Shown here piece by piece: positions 46,667 to 55,671 of a stretch of 64,000 nt of DNA. The position numbers and the translations under genes were made by a program. The number at the start of each line of letters is the position of its first letter. The first letter of the stretch is position 1. The stretch comes from Frateuria soli (GTDB taxonomy: Bacteria; Pseudomonadota; Gammaproteobacteria; Xanthomonadales; Rhodanobacteraceae): NCBI RefSeq assembly GCF_021117385.1, contig NZ_CP088252.1, positions 1,736,001 through 1,800,000 of the forward strand. Direction: 5' to 3'. Below the pieces are notes generated by a model. That model saw only the letters and a list, made by a program, of their open reading frames with translations, did no database searches and was not told the DNA's origin.

Positions 46667-47146
46667 ATGACCCGCAAGAACACCATCTGCCTCTGGTACG
46701 ACGGCACCGCCCTGGATGCCGCCGAGTTCTATGCCGAGACCTTCCCCGACAGCGCCGTGGGGACGGTCCACCGCGCGCCCGGCGACTACCCCGCCGGCCG
46801 GCAGGGCGACGTGTTGACGGTCGAATTCACCGTCATGGGCATTCCGTGCCTCGGCCTGAACGGTGGGCCGGGATTTCCCCACACCGAGGCGTTCTCCTTC
46901 CAGGTGGCGACCGACGACCAGGCCGAAACCGACCGCCTCTGGGACGCGATCATCGACAACGGCGGCAGCCCGAGCGTCTGCGGCTGGTGCAAGGACAAGT
47001 GGGGACTGTCCTGGCAGATCACCCCCCGCGCGCTGACCGCGGCGGTCAGCGACCCGGACCCGGCCGCGGCCAAGCGTGCGTTCGAGGCCATGATGGGAAT
47101 GGCCAGGATCGACATCGCGGCGATCGAGGCCGCGCGCCGCGGCTGA
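46667..47146 (+). CDS. VOC-family protein (PhnB-like glyoxalase fold)
   Basis: A 159-residue protein. Diagnostic stretches are CLWYDGTALDAAEFYAETFP, VLTVEFTVMGIPCLGLNGGP and WCKDKWGLSWQITPRALTA, with AFEAMMGMARIDIAAIEAA at the end. This is the PhnB/YjdN-like branch of the vicinal-oxygen-chelate superfamily, once mis-named 3-demethylubiquinone methyltransferase. The reaction is unknown. ATG 46667 has CGGAG upstream. Confidence 0.9.
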   Translation: MTRKNTICLWYDGTALDAAEFYAETFPDSAVGTVHRAPGDYPAGRQGDVLTVEFTVMGIPCLGLNGGPGFPHTEAFSFQVATDDQAETDRLWDAIIDNGGSPSVCGWCKDKWGLSWQITPRALTAAVSDPDPAAAKRAFEAMMGMARIDIAAIEAARRG

Positions 47147-47495
47147 ACGGCTCCGTGTCCCGAAGGTTGTGGCCTGGTCGATCACGGCCGGGCCCGGCGC
47201 CCGATCCGCCGCGAGCGAGACCAGGTCGTGACGGCCAAGAATGTGCTCGTCCCGATGGCCGTTTCCGCCGGCCGCCCCCGCTGAGGAGGCGTGCGTGGAG
47301 GCCAAGCTGGCACCGCGCATGCCGGCAAGTGCCCGCGGCGGTGTCGCTGGCCGCCTTGCGGCCCCATCCACGCGGCCGCATGGCAGCCCTCCCCGGGTCG
47401 TGCGGGATCGCGCGTGCAGCAGCGGGCCGGCCCCGCCAGCGACCCTTGCCTGCTGCGCCAATCCCGCGCAGGGTAAACCGCCATTCAGAAAACAT
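47147..47495. other. Gene-free stretch before the cold-shock promoter
   Basis: About 350 bases with no supportable gene. Composition becomes A/T-richer at its right end, where the cold-shock promoter begins. Confidence 0.5.
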
Positions 47496-47524
47496 TTGCT
47501 TCGCGGCCAGACAATCACTACTGT
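47496..47524 (+). promoter_or_regulatory. Sigma-70 promoter of the cold-shock gene
   Basis: TTGCTT, a 17-base spacer, then TACTGT, just after an A/T-rich stretch. Transcription would begin near 47531 and give a leader of about 140 bases, like the long leaders of cspA-type mRNAs. Confidence 0.6.
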
Positions 47525-47671
47525 GCGAGGGCTGGGTTTCAAGGGTCACGCGAACTGTGGCCCGATGCTGTAGAGAGCAGTTCCACTACACCGTTGCACC
47601 CCGTTTCCTCCTTGTGACCAGCACCCTGCCGCGCCATGCGGCTCATCCACCCGCTCCAAGGAGATACAACG

Positions 47672-47881
47672 ATGTCGCAACCTGAAACCGGTACCGTCAA
47701 GTGGTTCAACGATGCCAAGGGCTTTGGCTTCATCAGCCGCGCCAGCGGCGATGACGTGTTCGTGCACTTCCGCTCGATCACGTCCTCGGGCTTCAAGAGC
47801 CTGCAGGAAGGCCAGAAGGTGTCCTTCGTCGTGACCCAGGGCCCGAAGGGCCTGCAGGCCGACCAGGTCCAGCCGCTCTAA
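47672..47881 (+). CDS. Cold-shock protein (CspA family)
   Basis: A 69-residue single-stranded nucleic-acid-binding OB-fold protein. RNP1 is KGFGFISR and RNP2 is DVFVHFRSI; the N-terminus is [23 protein letters not shown] 47672 has AAGGAG upstream. It acts as an RNA chaperone. The long leader suggests post-transcriptional temperature control, and a strong terminator follows. Confidence 0.97.
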   Translation: MSQPETGTVKWFNDAKGFGFISRASGDDVFVHFRSITSSGFKSLQEGQKVSFVVTQGPKGLQADQVQPL

Positions 47882-47901
47882 GGCTTCGGTCCCGAAACCG
47901 G

Positions 47902-47933
47902 AAAAAGCCCGGCCTCGTGCCGGGCTTTTTTTT
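47902..47933 (+). terminator. Intrinsic terminator of the cold-shock gene
   Basis: AAGCCCGGC/GCCGGGCTT stem with a 5-base loop and eight T residues, about 20 bases after the stop. Confidence 0.92.
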
Positions 47934-47999
47934 GCCCGATGCCCACGGCAGGCGCCTGCCTGCGGGCGGCTCCCGGCAGGCAGGCGCCTGGGGCCCGGC

Positions 48000-48143
48000 C
48001 TAGTTCGTCGGTGCGTTGCCCGGGCGTTCGGAGGGCTTGTCGCCCTCGCGCATGGGACGCTTCTTCGACTGCTTGGCATCCTGCTGCTTTTTCTTGGCCA
48101 GCTCGCGCTGGCGTTTTTCGAATGCGTAGTTGATCTTGGCCAA
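48000..48143 (-). CDS. Small lysine-rich conserved protein, 47 residues
   Basis: A short gene starting TTG at 48143 with AGAGGG 8 bases upstream. Its product begins MAKINYAFEKRQRELAKKKQ, goes on QDAKQSKKRPMREGDKPSER and ends PGNAPTN. I recall short proteins beginning MAKxxYAFEKRQKELAKKKK in Xanthomonadales and other proteobacteria; function is unknown. It is very basic and helical, so it may bind RNA or ribosomes. It converges on the cold-shock gene, whose terminator lies 67 bases past its stop. Confidence 0.75.
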   Translation of the reverse strand: MAKINYAFEKRQRELAKKKQQDAKQSKKRPMREGDKPSERPGNAPTN

Positions 48144-48425
48144 TCGGGTAACCCTCTGGGTGGAGTGGAAGCGGCGACGGCTCCAGCGGCAAGTCCGCTC
48201 GGGGATGCCGTGTGAGCGGCTGGAGCCTGTGTCAGGCGGTGATGTTCGACCGCGGATGGGAGCGGGGCTCGGGATGCTCTCATCGCGCGCTTGCGGGCGA
48301 TGGTAGAGCAGGCGAAGCGCGGGCGCGGACGGACATCCTACACCTCCGCACGCGGCGGGCGCGGCGCGCGACCACGCGAGCCTGAACGCAGCACCGCCTC
48401 CGGCGCTTTGATGCGATCATGGCGA

Positions 48426-49805
48426 ATGACCGATTTCGCCACGCTCCCGCTCGACCCCGCCCTGCTCGCCAGCCTCGACAAGCACGGCTACGCCGCCATG
48501 ACGCCGGTGCAGGCGCAGAGCCTGCCGCCGATCCTCGCCGGACGCGACGTGATTGCCCAGGCGCGCACCGGCAGCGGCAAGACCGCCGCGTTCGGCCTGG
48601 GCCTGCTGCAGGCACTGGATGTGGACACCATTCGACTGCAGGCGCTGGTGCTGTGCCCTACCCGCGAACTGGCCGACCAGGTCAGCAAGGCGATCCGCCG
48701 ACTCGCCGCCGGCCTGCCCAACGTCAAGCTGCTGACCCTGTGCGGAGGCATGCCGCTCGGGCCGCAGTTGGCCTCGCTCACCCACGATCCGCACATCGTG
48801 GTGGGCACGCCGGGCCGCGTGCAGGAACACCTCAAGCGCGGCAGCCTGCACGGCGGCGGCATCAAGGTGCTGGTGCTGGACGAGGCCGACCGCATGCTCG
48901 ACATGGGCTTCGGCGAAGCCATCGACGACATCGTCGGGCGCATCGCCAGGCACCACCAGACCCTGCTGTTCTCGGCCACCTACCCCGAAACGATCCGCGC
49001 GGCCAGCCGGCGACTGCAGAAGGACCCGGTGGAGGTCACCGTGGAGACGCCGGCCGAAGCCGTGCCGGCGATCGAGCAGCAGTTCATCGAGGTCGACCCG
49101 GCGCACAAGCCCGACGCGCTGGCGCAGCTGCTCGCCCGCGATCCGGACCGGCACGCGCTGGTGTTCTGCAACATGCGCCGCGACGTCGATGCCGTGGCGC
49201 AGGAGCTGGACCGCCGCGGCTTTTCCGCCCTCGCACTGCACGGCGACATGGAGCAGCGCGACCGCGACGAAGTCCTGGTGCGCTTCGCCAACCGCAGTTG
49301 CAGCGTGCTGGTGGCCACCGATGTCGCCGCGCGCGGCCTGGACATCGCCGCGCTGCCGCTGGTGGTCAGCTACGACATCGCGCACGACCCGGACACGCAC
49401 ACCCACCGCATCGGCCGTACCGGCCGCGCGGGCCAGTCGGGCGTGGCGATCACCCTGTGCACGCCGCGCGAGCGGCCCAAGGCCGAGAACATCGAGCAGG
49501 CCCTGGCCGAACCGCTGCCCTGGCGCGCATTCAAGCTCGCCCCGCCGCGCGGCAAGACCCTGCATCTCGCGCCGATGAAAACCCTGGTGATCGATGCCGG
49601 CCGCCAGGACAAGCTGCGCCCCGGCGACATCCTCGGCGCGCTCACCGGCGAGGCGGGCCTCGAGGCCGGCGACATCGGCAAGATCGACGTCTATGCCACC
49701 CGCGCCTATGTCGCGATCGCGCGCCCGCTGGCGAACAAGGCGCTCGAGCGCCTGCGCGCCGGACGCATCAAGGGGCGCAACTTCCGGGTGCGTCCGCTCG
49801 ACTGA
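48426..49805 (+). CDS. dbpA: ATP-dependent RNA helicase DbpA (DEAD-box)
   Basis: DEAD-box helicase for 50S ribosome assembly; 459 residues from ATG 48426. The Q-motif region MTPVQAQSLPPILAGRDVIA is followed by motif I ARTGSGKT, Ia PTRELADQ, II VLDEADRMLDMGF, III SATYPE, V DVAARGLDI and VI HRIGRTGRAGQSG. The C-terminal 70 residues form the DbpA RNA-binding domain (KLRPGDILGALTGEAGLEAG, IGKIDVYATRAYVAI, GRIKGRNFRV) that targets hairpin 92 of 23S rRNA. Length equals E. coli DbpA (457). Confidence 0.95.
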   Translation: MTDFATLPLDPALLASLDKHGYAAMTPVQAQSLPPILAGRDVIAQARTGSGKTAAFGLGLLQALDVDTIRLQALVLCPTRELADQVSKAIRRLAAGLPNVKLLTLCGGMPLGPQLASLTHDPHIVVGTPGRVQEHLKRGSLHGGGIKVLVLDEADRMLDMGFGEAIDDIVGRIARHHQTLLFSATYPETIRAASRRLQKDPVEVTVETPAEAVPAIEQQFIEVDPAHKPDALAQLLARDPDRHALVFCNMRRDVDAVAQELDRRGFSALALHGDMEQRDRDEVLVRFANRSCSVLVATDVAARGLDIAALPLVVSYDIAHDPDTHTHRIGRTGRAGQSGVAITLCTPRERPKAENIEQALAEPLPWRAFKLAPPRGKTLHLAPMKTLVIDAGRQDKLRPGDILGALTGEAGLEAGDIGKIDVYATRAYVAIARPLANKALERLRAGRIKGRNFRVRPLD

Positions 49806-49829
49806 AACCAGTCGGCGCCTTCGCGTCGG

Positions 49830-50000
49830 TCAGAAGATGCTGAGCACCCCGAGCACGCCGAGCAGCGCCAGCACGAACAGGATGACGAAGATCACGAACA
49901 GGATCTTCGCGATGCTCCCGGCGATGCCAGACAGCGTGCCAAAGCCCAGCCAGCCGGCGATGAGCGAAACGATGGCAAGAATGATGGCCCAGGTAAGCAC
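49830..50000 (-). CDS. DUF1328 (UPF0391) small membrane protein
   Basis: A 56-residue protein with two membrane helices: TWAIILAIVSLIAGWLGFG, then GIAGSIAKILFVIFVILFVL. It matches the UPF0391/YtjA family, of unknown function. The start is GTG at 50000, with AAGGGAG 7 bases upstream. No in-frame ATG exists. Similar genes are often stress-induced. Confidence 0.88.
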   Translation of the reverse strand: MLTWAIILAIVSLIAGWLGFGTLSGIAGSIAKILFVIFVILFVLALLGVLGVLSIF

Positions 50001-50361
50001 AGGCTTCTCCCTTGAGGATTTCGTGCGCAGTGCAGCGATCGCTGCGCAGTGAGAGGAAACAGCGGCGTCAAGCGGCCAACCTACGGGTGCTCCCGTGAAT
50101 GCGCTGCGCAGGAACTCGCAAGGGCGGGCGTTGAGTGCTCCTCTACAGGCATCCTGACGCATTGCGGTGCCGACACGCACGCATGCACGCGAATGGCCTT
50201 CCATCCCTTGCAGGTGGTCAACTGCCGCCGACCTGCAAGCCGGCCAGTCCCAACCGGAGCGTGGCCCGACGGCACGGTCAAGCACGCGCGTGGCGTCATC
50301 GCGCCGGCATCCGGAGGGCGGACTATGATGCTCGCAGCCACGGTCACGAGCGGAGACGGCC
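50001..50361. other. Gene-free stretch between DUF1328 and the epimerase-like gene
   Basis: About 360 bases between divergent genes with no supportable open frame. Both promoters must lie here; neither could be assigned with confidence. Confidence 0.45.
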
Positions 50362-51057
50362 ATGCGTATCCTCATCACCGGCGCAACCGGCCTGGTCGGC
50401 CAAGGCGTGCTGCGCGAATGCCTGCGTGCGCCGGACGTGGAGCGGGTGGTGGCGCTGGGACGGCGCCCGAGCGGCATCCGGGACTCCCGTCTGGAGGAAC
50501 TGATCTGCCCGGACTTCGCGCAGGTGGCAACGCTCGGCGACCGGCTGGCGCCGTTCGACGCCTGCCTCTACTGCGCCGGTGCACCCTTGCTGGGAGTCCC
50601 CGCCGATGCCTATCGCCACGTCACCCTCACGCTGACCACGGCGGTGGCCAGGGCGTTCGCCGCGCACAACCCGAACGGGCGATTCCTGTACATCTCCGGC
50701 GCGTACTCGGACCCGGGCAGCCGGGTGATGGTGGCAAGGGTCAAGGGCGAGACCGAGCGCTCCCTGGCCGCCCTGCCGATCACCACGGTGATGCTGCGGC
50801 CCGGCGGTATACGTCCGGTGGAAGGCGTCCGTTCCTCGCACAAGCCGCTGGACCTGTTGTACCGGCTCGGGTCGCCGGCGTTCGCCCTGGCCGTGCGCCT
50901 GCTCCCCGGCCAGATGACCACGACCGCCCGCGTGGGGCGAGCCATGCTCGCCCTGGCGCGTGATCCGTCGCCGCCACCGGTGGTGGAGAACGACGCGATC
51001 AATCGCTTCGGGCGCGAGCCTTCACCCGCGGGAACGGCGCCGAAGCCCGTTCCCTGA
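50362..51057 (+). CDS. NAD(P)-binding epimerase/dehydratase-like protein
   Basis: A 231-residue Rossmann-fold protein of the atypical short-chain dehydrogenase group. It begins MRILITGATGLVGQGVLREC with the GATGLVG nucleotide-binding motif. FDACLYCAGAPLLGVPADAY, FLYISGAYSDPGS and MVARVKGETERSLAALP resemble the catalytic region, with Lys in VKGETE and a replaced Tyr. It resembles NAD-dependent epimerases of unknown substrate (YbjT-like). ATG 50362 has CGGAG upstream. Confidence 0.83.
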   Translation: MRILITGATGLVGQGVLRECLRAPDVERVVALGRRPSGIRDSRLEELICPDFAQVATLGDRLAPFDACLYCAGAPLLGVPADAYRHVTLTLTTAVARAFAAHNPNGRFLYISGAYSDPGSRVMVARVKGETERSLAALPITTVMLRPGGIRPVEGVRSSHKPLDLLYRLGSPAFALAVRLLPGQMTTTARVGRAMLALARDPSPPPVVENDAINRFGREPSPAGTAPKPVP

Positions 51058-51078
51058 GAAGCATCGGACCCGGCTTGG

Positions 51079-53130
51079 TCACCAGATCCGCACGCGATCC
51101 TGCGGCGCGCGCCACATCGGCTGGCCGGGCTTCACGTCGAACGCCTCGTAGAACGCGGGAATGTTCGACATCGGCCCGAGCACGCGCCACTTCGCCGGGG
51201 CATGCACGTCCGACAGCAGGCGCTGGCGCAGCCGCTGCTCGCGCTGCTGGGTCATCCAGCCCAGCGCGTAACCAAGGAAGTAGCGCTGCGTCGGCGTCAG
51301 GCCGCCGACCTTCCTGCCTTCCTTGAACTGTGCGGTCTTCTCGAAGGCCTCGAGGCCCAGCAGCACGCCGCCGTAGTCGGCGATGTTCTCGCCCAGGCTG
51401 GCCTTGCCGTTGATGTGCAGGCCAGGCAGCGGCTCGTAGGCGTTGAACTGCTCGATCATCTTCTGCGCGGCGGTGTTGAAGCGCGCGGTGTCCTGCGCCG
51501 TCCACCAGCCGGACAGGTTGCCCTGCGCATCGTACTGGCGGCCCTGGTCGTCGAAGCCGTGGGTGATCTCGTGGCCGATCGTGCTGGCGGCGACGTAGCC
51601 GTAGGCGACCGCGTCGTCGACCTGGTCATCGGGCACGCCCGGCACCATGAAGATCGCCGCAGGCAGCACGATCTCGTTGTTCGACGGGTTGTAGTAGGCG
51701 TTGTAGGTCTGCGGGGTCATGTCCCATTCGGTGCGGTCGACCGGCTTGCCGAACTTGGACAGGTTGTCCTGGAACTGCCAGCGGCGTGCCGCCATGACGT
51801 TCGCCGCATAGGACTCGCGCCCCACCACCAGCGCCGAATAGTCCTTCCACTTGTCCGGGTAGCCGACCTTGGGCGTGACCGCGGCGAGCTTGGCCAGCGC
51901 CTTGGCCTTGGTCTGCGGGCTCATCCAGTCGAGCCGCTCGATGCGGTCGTGGAAGGTGCCGCGGATCGCCTCGACCATCGCCTCGTAGCGCTGCTTGGAC
52001 GCGACCGGGAAGTACTGCTTGACGAAGATGCGCCCGAGCACCATGCCCATGGCGTCGTTCTCCTCGTCCAGCGCGCGCTTCCAGCGTGGGCGCTGCTCCT
52101 GCTGGCCGGACATCGCGCGGCCATGGAAGTCGAAGTACTCCCGGTCCATCGCGCCGGACAGGAACGGCGCGTAGCCGTCCACCAGGTGATAGCGCAGATA
52201 GTCCTTGAGCACCGGCAGCGGCGTCTCACGCAGCAGGCGGTCCTCGGCGGCAAAGAACTCCGGCTGGCCGACGATCACGTAGGACGGCTGGATGCCCCAT
52301 CCGGCCAGGCGAGCCTTCCAGTCGACGGACGGCGTGTATTTGGCGGTGAAAGCCGCCGGGGTCATCCTGTTGTAGTTCTTCTCCGGATCGCGCAGGTCCT
52401 CGAGCCTGCGCGAGGCCTCCGCCAGCGCGGTCTCGAAGGCCATGACCCGCGTGGCCGCCGCCCTGGCCGCGGCCGGGTCGCGGCCGAGCAGCACGAAGGT
52501 GCGGGCCATGTGCTCGACGTACGCGGTGCGGATCTTGGCGACGCCCTTTTCGGGATTGAAGTAGAAGTCGCGCTCGGGCAGGCCCAGGCCGCCCTGGTGG
52601 ATCTGCACCGCCATCGTCGCGCTGTCCTTGTCGTCCTGCGCGATGCCGATGCGGAACAGCGAGCGATCGCCGATCGGCTTGAGGGCGAACACCGCATCGA
52701 GCACGTCCGCGGGCGAGGCTATCGCGTCGATGCGCGCCAGTTCGGCATGCAGCGGCTGCAGTCCCAGCCGATCGGCCTTGGCCACATCCATGGCGGTGGC
52801 CCAGAAATCGCCGATCTTCTGCTGATCGCTGCCGGCGGCCGCCGGCTGTTTCGCCGCGGACTCGCTGATGCCACGCAACCGCGCATAGAGTTCGTCGTCC
52901 ACCTCGTTGCCGATGCCCCAGGCCGACTCCGAAGCCGGGATCGGGTGCGCCTTAAGCCAGCCACCGTTGGCGTACTGGAAGAAATCCACGCCCGGGTCGG
53001 CCGAGGTATCCAGGTGCGCCGCGAGGAAATCCTGCGGAGGCGTGGCATCCGCGGCGAGGACGCCGGCGGAGGCGGAGGCCAGCACAGCCGACAGCAGCGC
53101 GGCGCGGAGGGACATTGCGAGGCGGGTCAT
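51079..53130 (-). CDS. Exported M13-family zinc metalloendopeptidase (PepO/neprilysin-like)
   Basis: A 683-residue protein. A signal peptide ends near ASAGVLAADATPP. The mature M13 peptidase has the N-terminal domain (FFQYANGGWLKAHPIPASES), the substrate-binding NAYYNPSNNEIVLPAAIF and the zinc motif IGHEITHGFDDQGR (about residue 520). Third-ligand region ENIADYGGVLLGLEAFEK and RVLGPMSNIPAFYEAFDVKP are near the end. It cleaves oligopeptides in the periplasm. ATG 53130 is used; the longer open frame upstream has no signal peptide. It is divergent from the peroxidase gene. Confidence 0.95.
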   Translation of the reverse strand: MTRLAMSLRAALLSAVLASASAGVLAADATPPQDFLAAHLDTSADPGVDFFQYANGGWLKAHPIPASESAWGIGNEVDDELYARLRGISESAAKQPAAAGSDQQKIGDFWATAMDVAKADRLGLQPLHAELARIDAIASPADVLDAVFALKPIGDRSLFRIGIAQDDKDSATMAVQIHQGGLGLPERDFYFNPEKGVAKIRTAYVEHMARTFVLLGRDPAAARAAATRVMAFETALAEASRRLEDLRDPEKNYNRMTPAAFTAKYTPSVDWKARLAGWGIQPSYVIVGQPEFFAAEDRLLRETPLPVLKDYLRYHLVDGYAPFLSGAMDREYFDFHGRAMSGQQEQRPRWKRALDEENDAMGMVLGRIFVKQYFPVASKQRYEAMVEAIRGTFHDRIERLDWMSPQTKAKALAKLAAVTPKVGYPDKWKDYSALVVGRESYAANVMAARRWQFQDNLSKFGKPVDRTEWDMTPQTYNAYYNPSNNEIVLPAAIFMVPGVPDDQVDDAVAYGYVAASTIGHEITHGFDDQGRQYDAQGNLSGWWTAQDTARFNTAAQKMIEQFNAYEPLPGLHINGKASLGENIADYGGVLLGLEAFEKTAQFKEGRKVGGLTPTQRYFLGYALGWMTQQREQRLRQRLLSDVHAPAKWRVLGPMSNIPAFYEAFDVKPGQPMWRAPQDRVRIW

Positions 53131-53385
53131 GGGATGTTCCAGGAAAAGGAAGGCTGCCAACTTTGCACGCTGCACGCCCGTTTGTGTACCCAGCCGAGGG
53201 CATGCCGCCGATCGGGCGCCCGCGCCGGCGTCATGCCGGCCCTTGATCTGGATCAACAGGCCGCCCTCCACCTTCGGCACCCTTCCCGTACCCGATCCGC
53301 ACGGGCTCCTTGCGCAGCGGGGCCGCGTGTCTTCCGCGCGGCGCCGCCGCGGAAATCCTTCCCTGCACGACAAGGAGAACGCACG

Positions 53386-54432
53386 ATGCGACCGCTTACG
53401 CTCCTCCTCTCCTGCCTGGCCCTGGCCCTGGCCGGTGCGCCGGTTGCGCCGGCGTGGTCGCAATCGGATGTGCTGGCGCAGGCCCGGGGCCTGTTCAAAC
53501 CCGTCCCGGCGCAGCCCCCCGCCTTGCCCGGCAACCCCGCATCACCGGCGAGGGTAGCCCTGGGCAAGATGCTCTACTTCGATCCCCGCCTGTCCGAAAG
53601 CCACGCGATCAGCTGCAACTCCTGCCACATGATCGGCATGGGCGGCGTCGACCTGCAGGAAACCTCGCTCGGACATCGCTGGCAACGCGGCGGGCGCAAC
53701 GCGCCGACGGTCTACAACGCGGTGTTCGACGTCGCCCAGTTCTGGGACGGCCGCGCCAGGGACCTGGAGCAGCAGGCCGGTGGACCGCTGGTCAATCCGA
53801 TCGAGATGGACGCCACGGAGGCACACGTCGTCGAGCAGCTCAAGGGCATCCCCGGGTACGCCCCGCTCTTCGCCAAGGCCTTCGGCGGCGCCGAGCCGAT
53901 CTCGTTCGAGAACGTGCGCCGCGCCATCGCGCTCTTCGAGGCCACGCTGATCACTCCGAACGCGCCGTTCGACCGCTATCTGCGGGGTGACCGCAAGGCA
54001 CTGGATGCCACCCAGGCACAAGGCCTGTCGCTGTTCATCGGCAAGGGCTGCGCGGCCTGCCACGGCGGCATCAACGTCGGCGGCGGGCAGTACGCGCCGT
54101 TTGGCGTGGTGGAGCGTCCCGGTGCCGAGATCCTGCCGCCGGGCGACAAGGGACGCTTCGCCGTCACCAAGACGGTCAGCGACGAGTACGTGTTCCGCGT
54201 GCCGTCGTTGCGCAACGTCGCGCTGACGCCGCCCTACTTCCACTCCGGAAAGGTGTGGGACCTGCGCCAGGCCGTGGCCGTCATGGGCAACAGCCAGCTC
54301 GGCGCGAAGCTCACCGAAACCGAAGTGGACCAGATCACCGCCTTCCTCGGTGCGCTTACCGGTGACCAGCCACAGGTGACCCTGCCGATCCTGCCGCCGA
54401 GCGTGGCCAAGACACCGCAGCCCAAGCCATGA
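53386..54432 (+). CDS. Di-heme cytochrome c peroxidase
   Basis: Periplasmic peroxidase reducing H2O2 with electrons from cytochrome c; 348 residues with a signal peptide ending near PAWSQS. Two heme c sites: CNSCH (Cys77-His81) and CAACH (Cys222-His226). The characteristic ALGKMLYFDPRLSESHAISC, QFWDGRARDLEQQ and VPSLRNVALTPPYFHSGKVW are present. ATG 53386 has AAGGAG upstream. It overlaps the cytochrome b561 gene by 4 bases, suggesting a shared electron path. Confidence 0.94.
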   Translation: MRPLTLLLSCLALALAGAPVAPAWSQSDVLAQARGLFKPVPAQPPALPGNPASPARVALGKMLYFDPRLSESHAISCNSCHMIGMGGVDLQETSLGHRWQRGGRNAPTVYNAVFDVAQFWDGRARDLEQQAGGPLVNPIEMDATEAHVVEQLKGIPGYAPLFAKAFGGAEPISFENVRRAIALFEATLITPNAPFDRYLRGDRKALDATQAQGLSLFIGKGCAACHGGINVGGGQYAPFGVVERPGAEILPPGDKGRFAVTKTVSDEYVFRVPSLRNVALTPPYFHSGKVWDLRQAVAVMGNSQLGAKLTETEVDQITAFLGALTGDQPQVTLPILPPSVAKTPQPKP

Positions 54433-54995
54433 ACACGACCATGCATGCAACCGCCGCCCATGTGGGACGCGCGGCCCCGGCCCGCTACCCGACGCTCGTA
54501 CGCGCCGCCCACTGGCTCACGGTGCTGGCCGTGCTCGCCGCCTACCTGCTGGTCGAATTCGGCGGCGAGGAGGAGCAAGCCGGCGGCGTCTCGACGGCGA
54601 TGCAATGGCACTACCTGGCCGGGCTGCTGGTCCTGCTCCTGCTGGTGGTCCGCCTGCCCGCACTTGCCGTCGGCCGCTTTCCGCCGATCCAGCCCGCACC
54701 GGGGCGGGTGACCCACCTGCTTGCCCGCATCACGCACCTGGCGCTGTATGCGTTCCTGCTCGTGCAACCGCTGCTGGGCATCCTGGAGGTGAACCTGGCC
54801 GGGCACGCCGTGGCGCTGCCCGGCGGATGGTCGCTGCCGATGCTTGTCCAGCCCGACCACGCCTGGCACGAGCGCCTCGGCGAATGGCACGAGGAGCTGG
54901 GCGAGATCTTCTACTGGGTAATCGGCCTGCACATCGTGGCCGCCCTGTGGCACCACTTCGTGGTGCGGGACAACACGCTGCGGCGGATGCTCTGA
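54429..54995 (+). CDS. Cytochrome b561 family protein
   Basis: A 188-residue inner-membrane diheme cytochrome with four helices. Histidine-bearing helices are LVRAAHWLTVLAVLAAYLLV, QWHYLAGLLVLLLLVVRLPA, RITHLALYAFLLVQPLLGIL and IFYWVIGLHIVAALWHHFV. Ligands are expected in helices 1, 2 and 4. It probably moves electrons from the quinone pool or superoxide to a periplasmic partner. Its ATG overlaps the stop of the cytochrome c peroxidase, the likely partner. Confidence 0.93.
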   Translation: MNTTMHATAAHVGRAAPARYPTLVRAAHWLTVLAVLAAYLLVEFGGEEEQAGGVSTAMQWHYLAGLLVLLLLVVRLPALAVGRFPPIQPAPGRVTHLLARITHLALYAFLLVQPLLGILEVNLAGHAVALPGGWSLPMLVQPDHAWHERLGEWHEELGEIFYWVIGLHIVAALWHHFVVRDNTLRRML

Positions 54996-55025
54996 GCCGG
55001 GACGGCCACCACCGGCCCGGGTCCG

Positions 55026-55475
55026 TCACTCGGCCGGCGGTGTGTAGTCGCAGGCGCCGACGCGCTGGCCCTCGAAGCTCGTGTCCATCGTCATCTCGCG
55101 ACCACCACTGTTGCCGGTGACGTGCAGGCTGCCCCGCATGCCACCGCCGGCGAGCATTTCGAACCGGCCCTCGCCATTCATCGTGACCGCGCCGGTACAG
55201 GCCATGCGGTAGGTGATCAGGTCGCCTTCGCGCTTGAAGTCGGTGACCTGGCAGTCCTTCTGGCCCTGCATCATGCGCCTGGGATCCGGCTTCTGCGTCG
55301 AGGTGCAGACGGTCGTCGTGTGCGACATCGGCGGCATCGACATGCCGGGCATCTGCATCCGCGTGGTGGTGGTCATCTTCATCAGGTTGCCGGGCTCGGT
55401 GGCGAATGCCGTGCCGCCCGCACCGGTCACCAACAGGATCAGCGGGAACAACACGCGCGCGCTACGCAGGGCCAT
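55026..55475 (-). CDS. DUF3617 family exported protein
   Basis: A 149-residue protein with a signal peptide ending GGTAFATEPGN. DUF3617-type features are PGNLMKMTTTTRMQMPGMSM, TTVCTSTQKPDP, KDCQVTDFKREGDLITYRMA and CTGAVTMNGEGRFEM, with four cysteines likely forming disulfides. Function is unknown; these proteins are common in Xanthomonadales. ATG 55475 has GAGGTG upstream. It is divergent from the DUF3348 operon. Confidence 0.85.
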   Translation of the reverse strand: MALRSARVLFPLILLVTGAGGTAFATEPGNLMKMTTTTRMQMPGMSMPPMSHTTTVCTSTQKPDPRRMMQGQKDCQVTDFKREGDLITYRMACTGAVTMNGEGRFEMLAGGGMRGSLHVTGNSGGREMTMDTSFEGQRVGACDYTPPAE

Positions 55476-55671
55476 GCCACACCTCGTTGGTCGTTGGAGT
55501 ACCGGATCATACCCGCGACGCGCGCATCCCGGGCGGTCACCCCAGGCCCGGCACGGAGGCATGCCCGGACCGGGCTCCTCCTCGCCCGGCAACGCGTCGG
55601 CAGTGTCCTGCGACGGGCCGCGCGCCGCGAACCGCCAGCCAAGCTAAACTATCGGTTTTGCTCCGGAAAAC

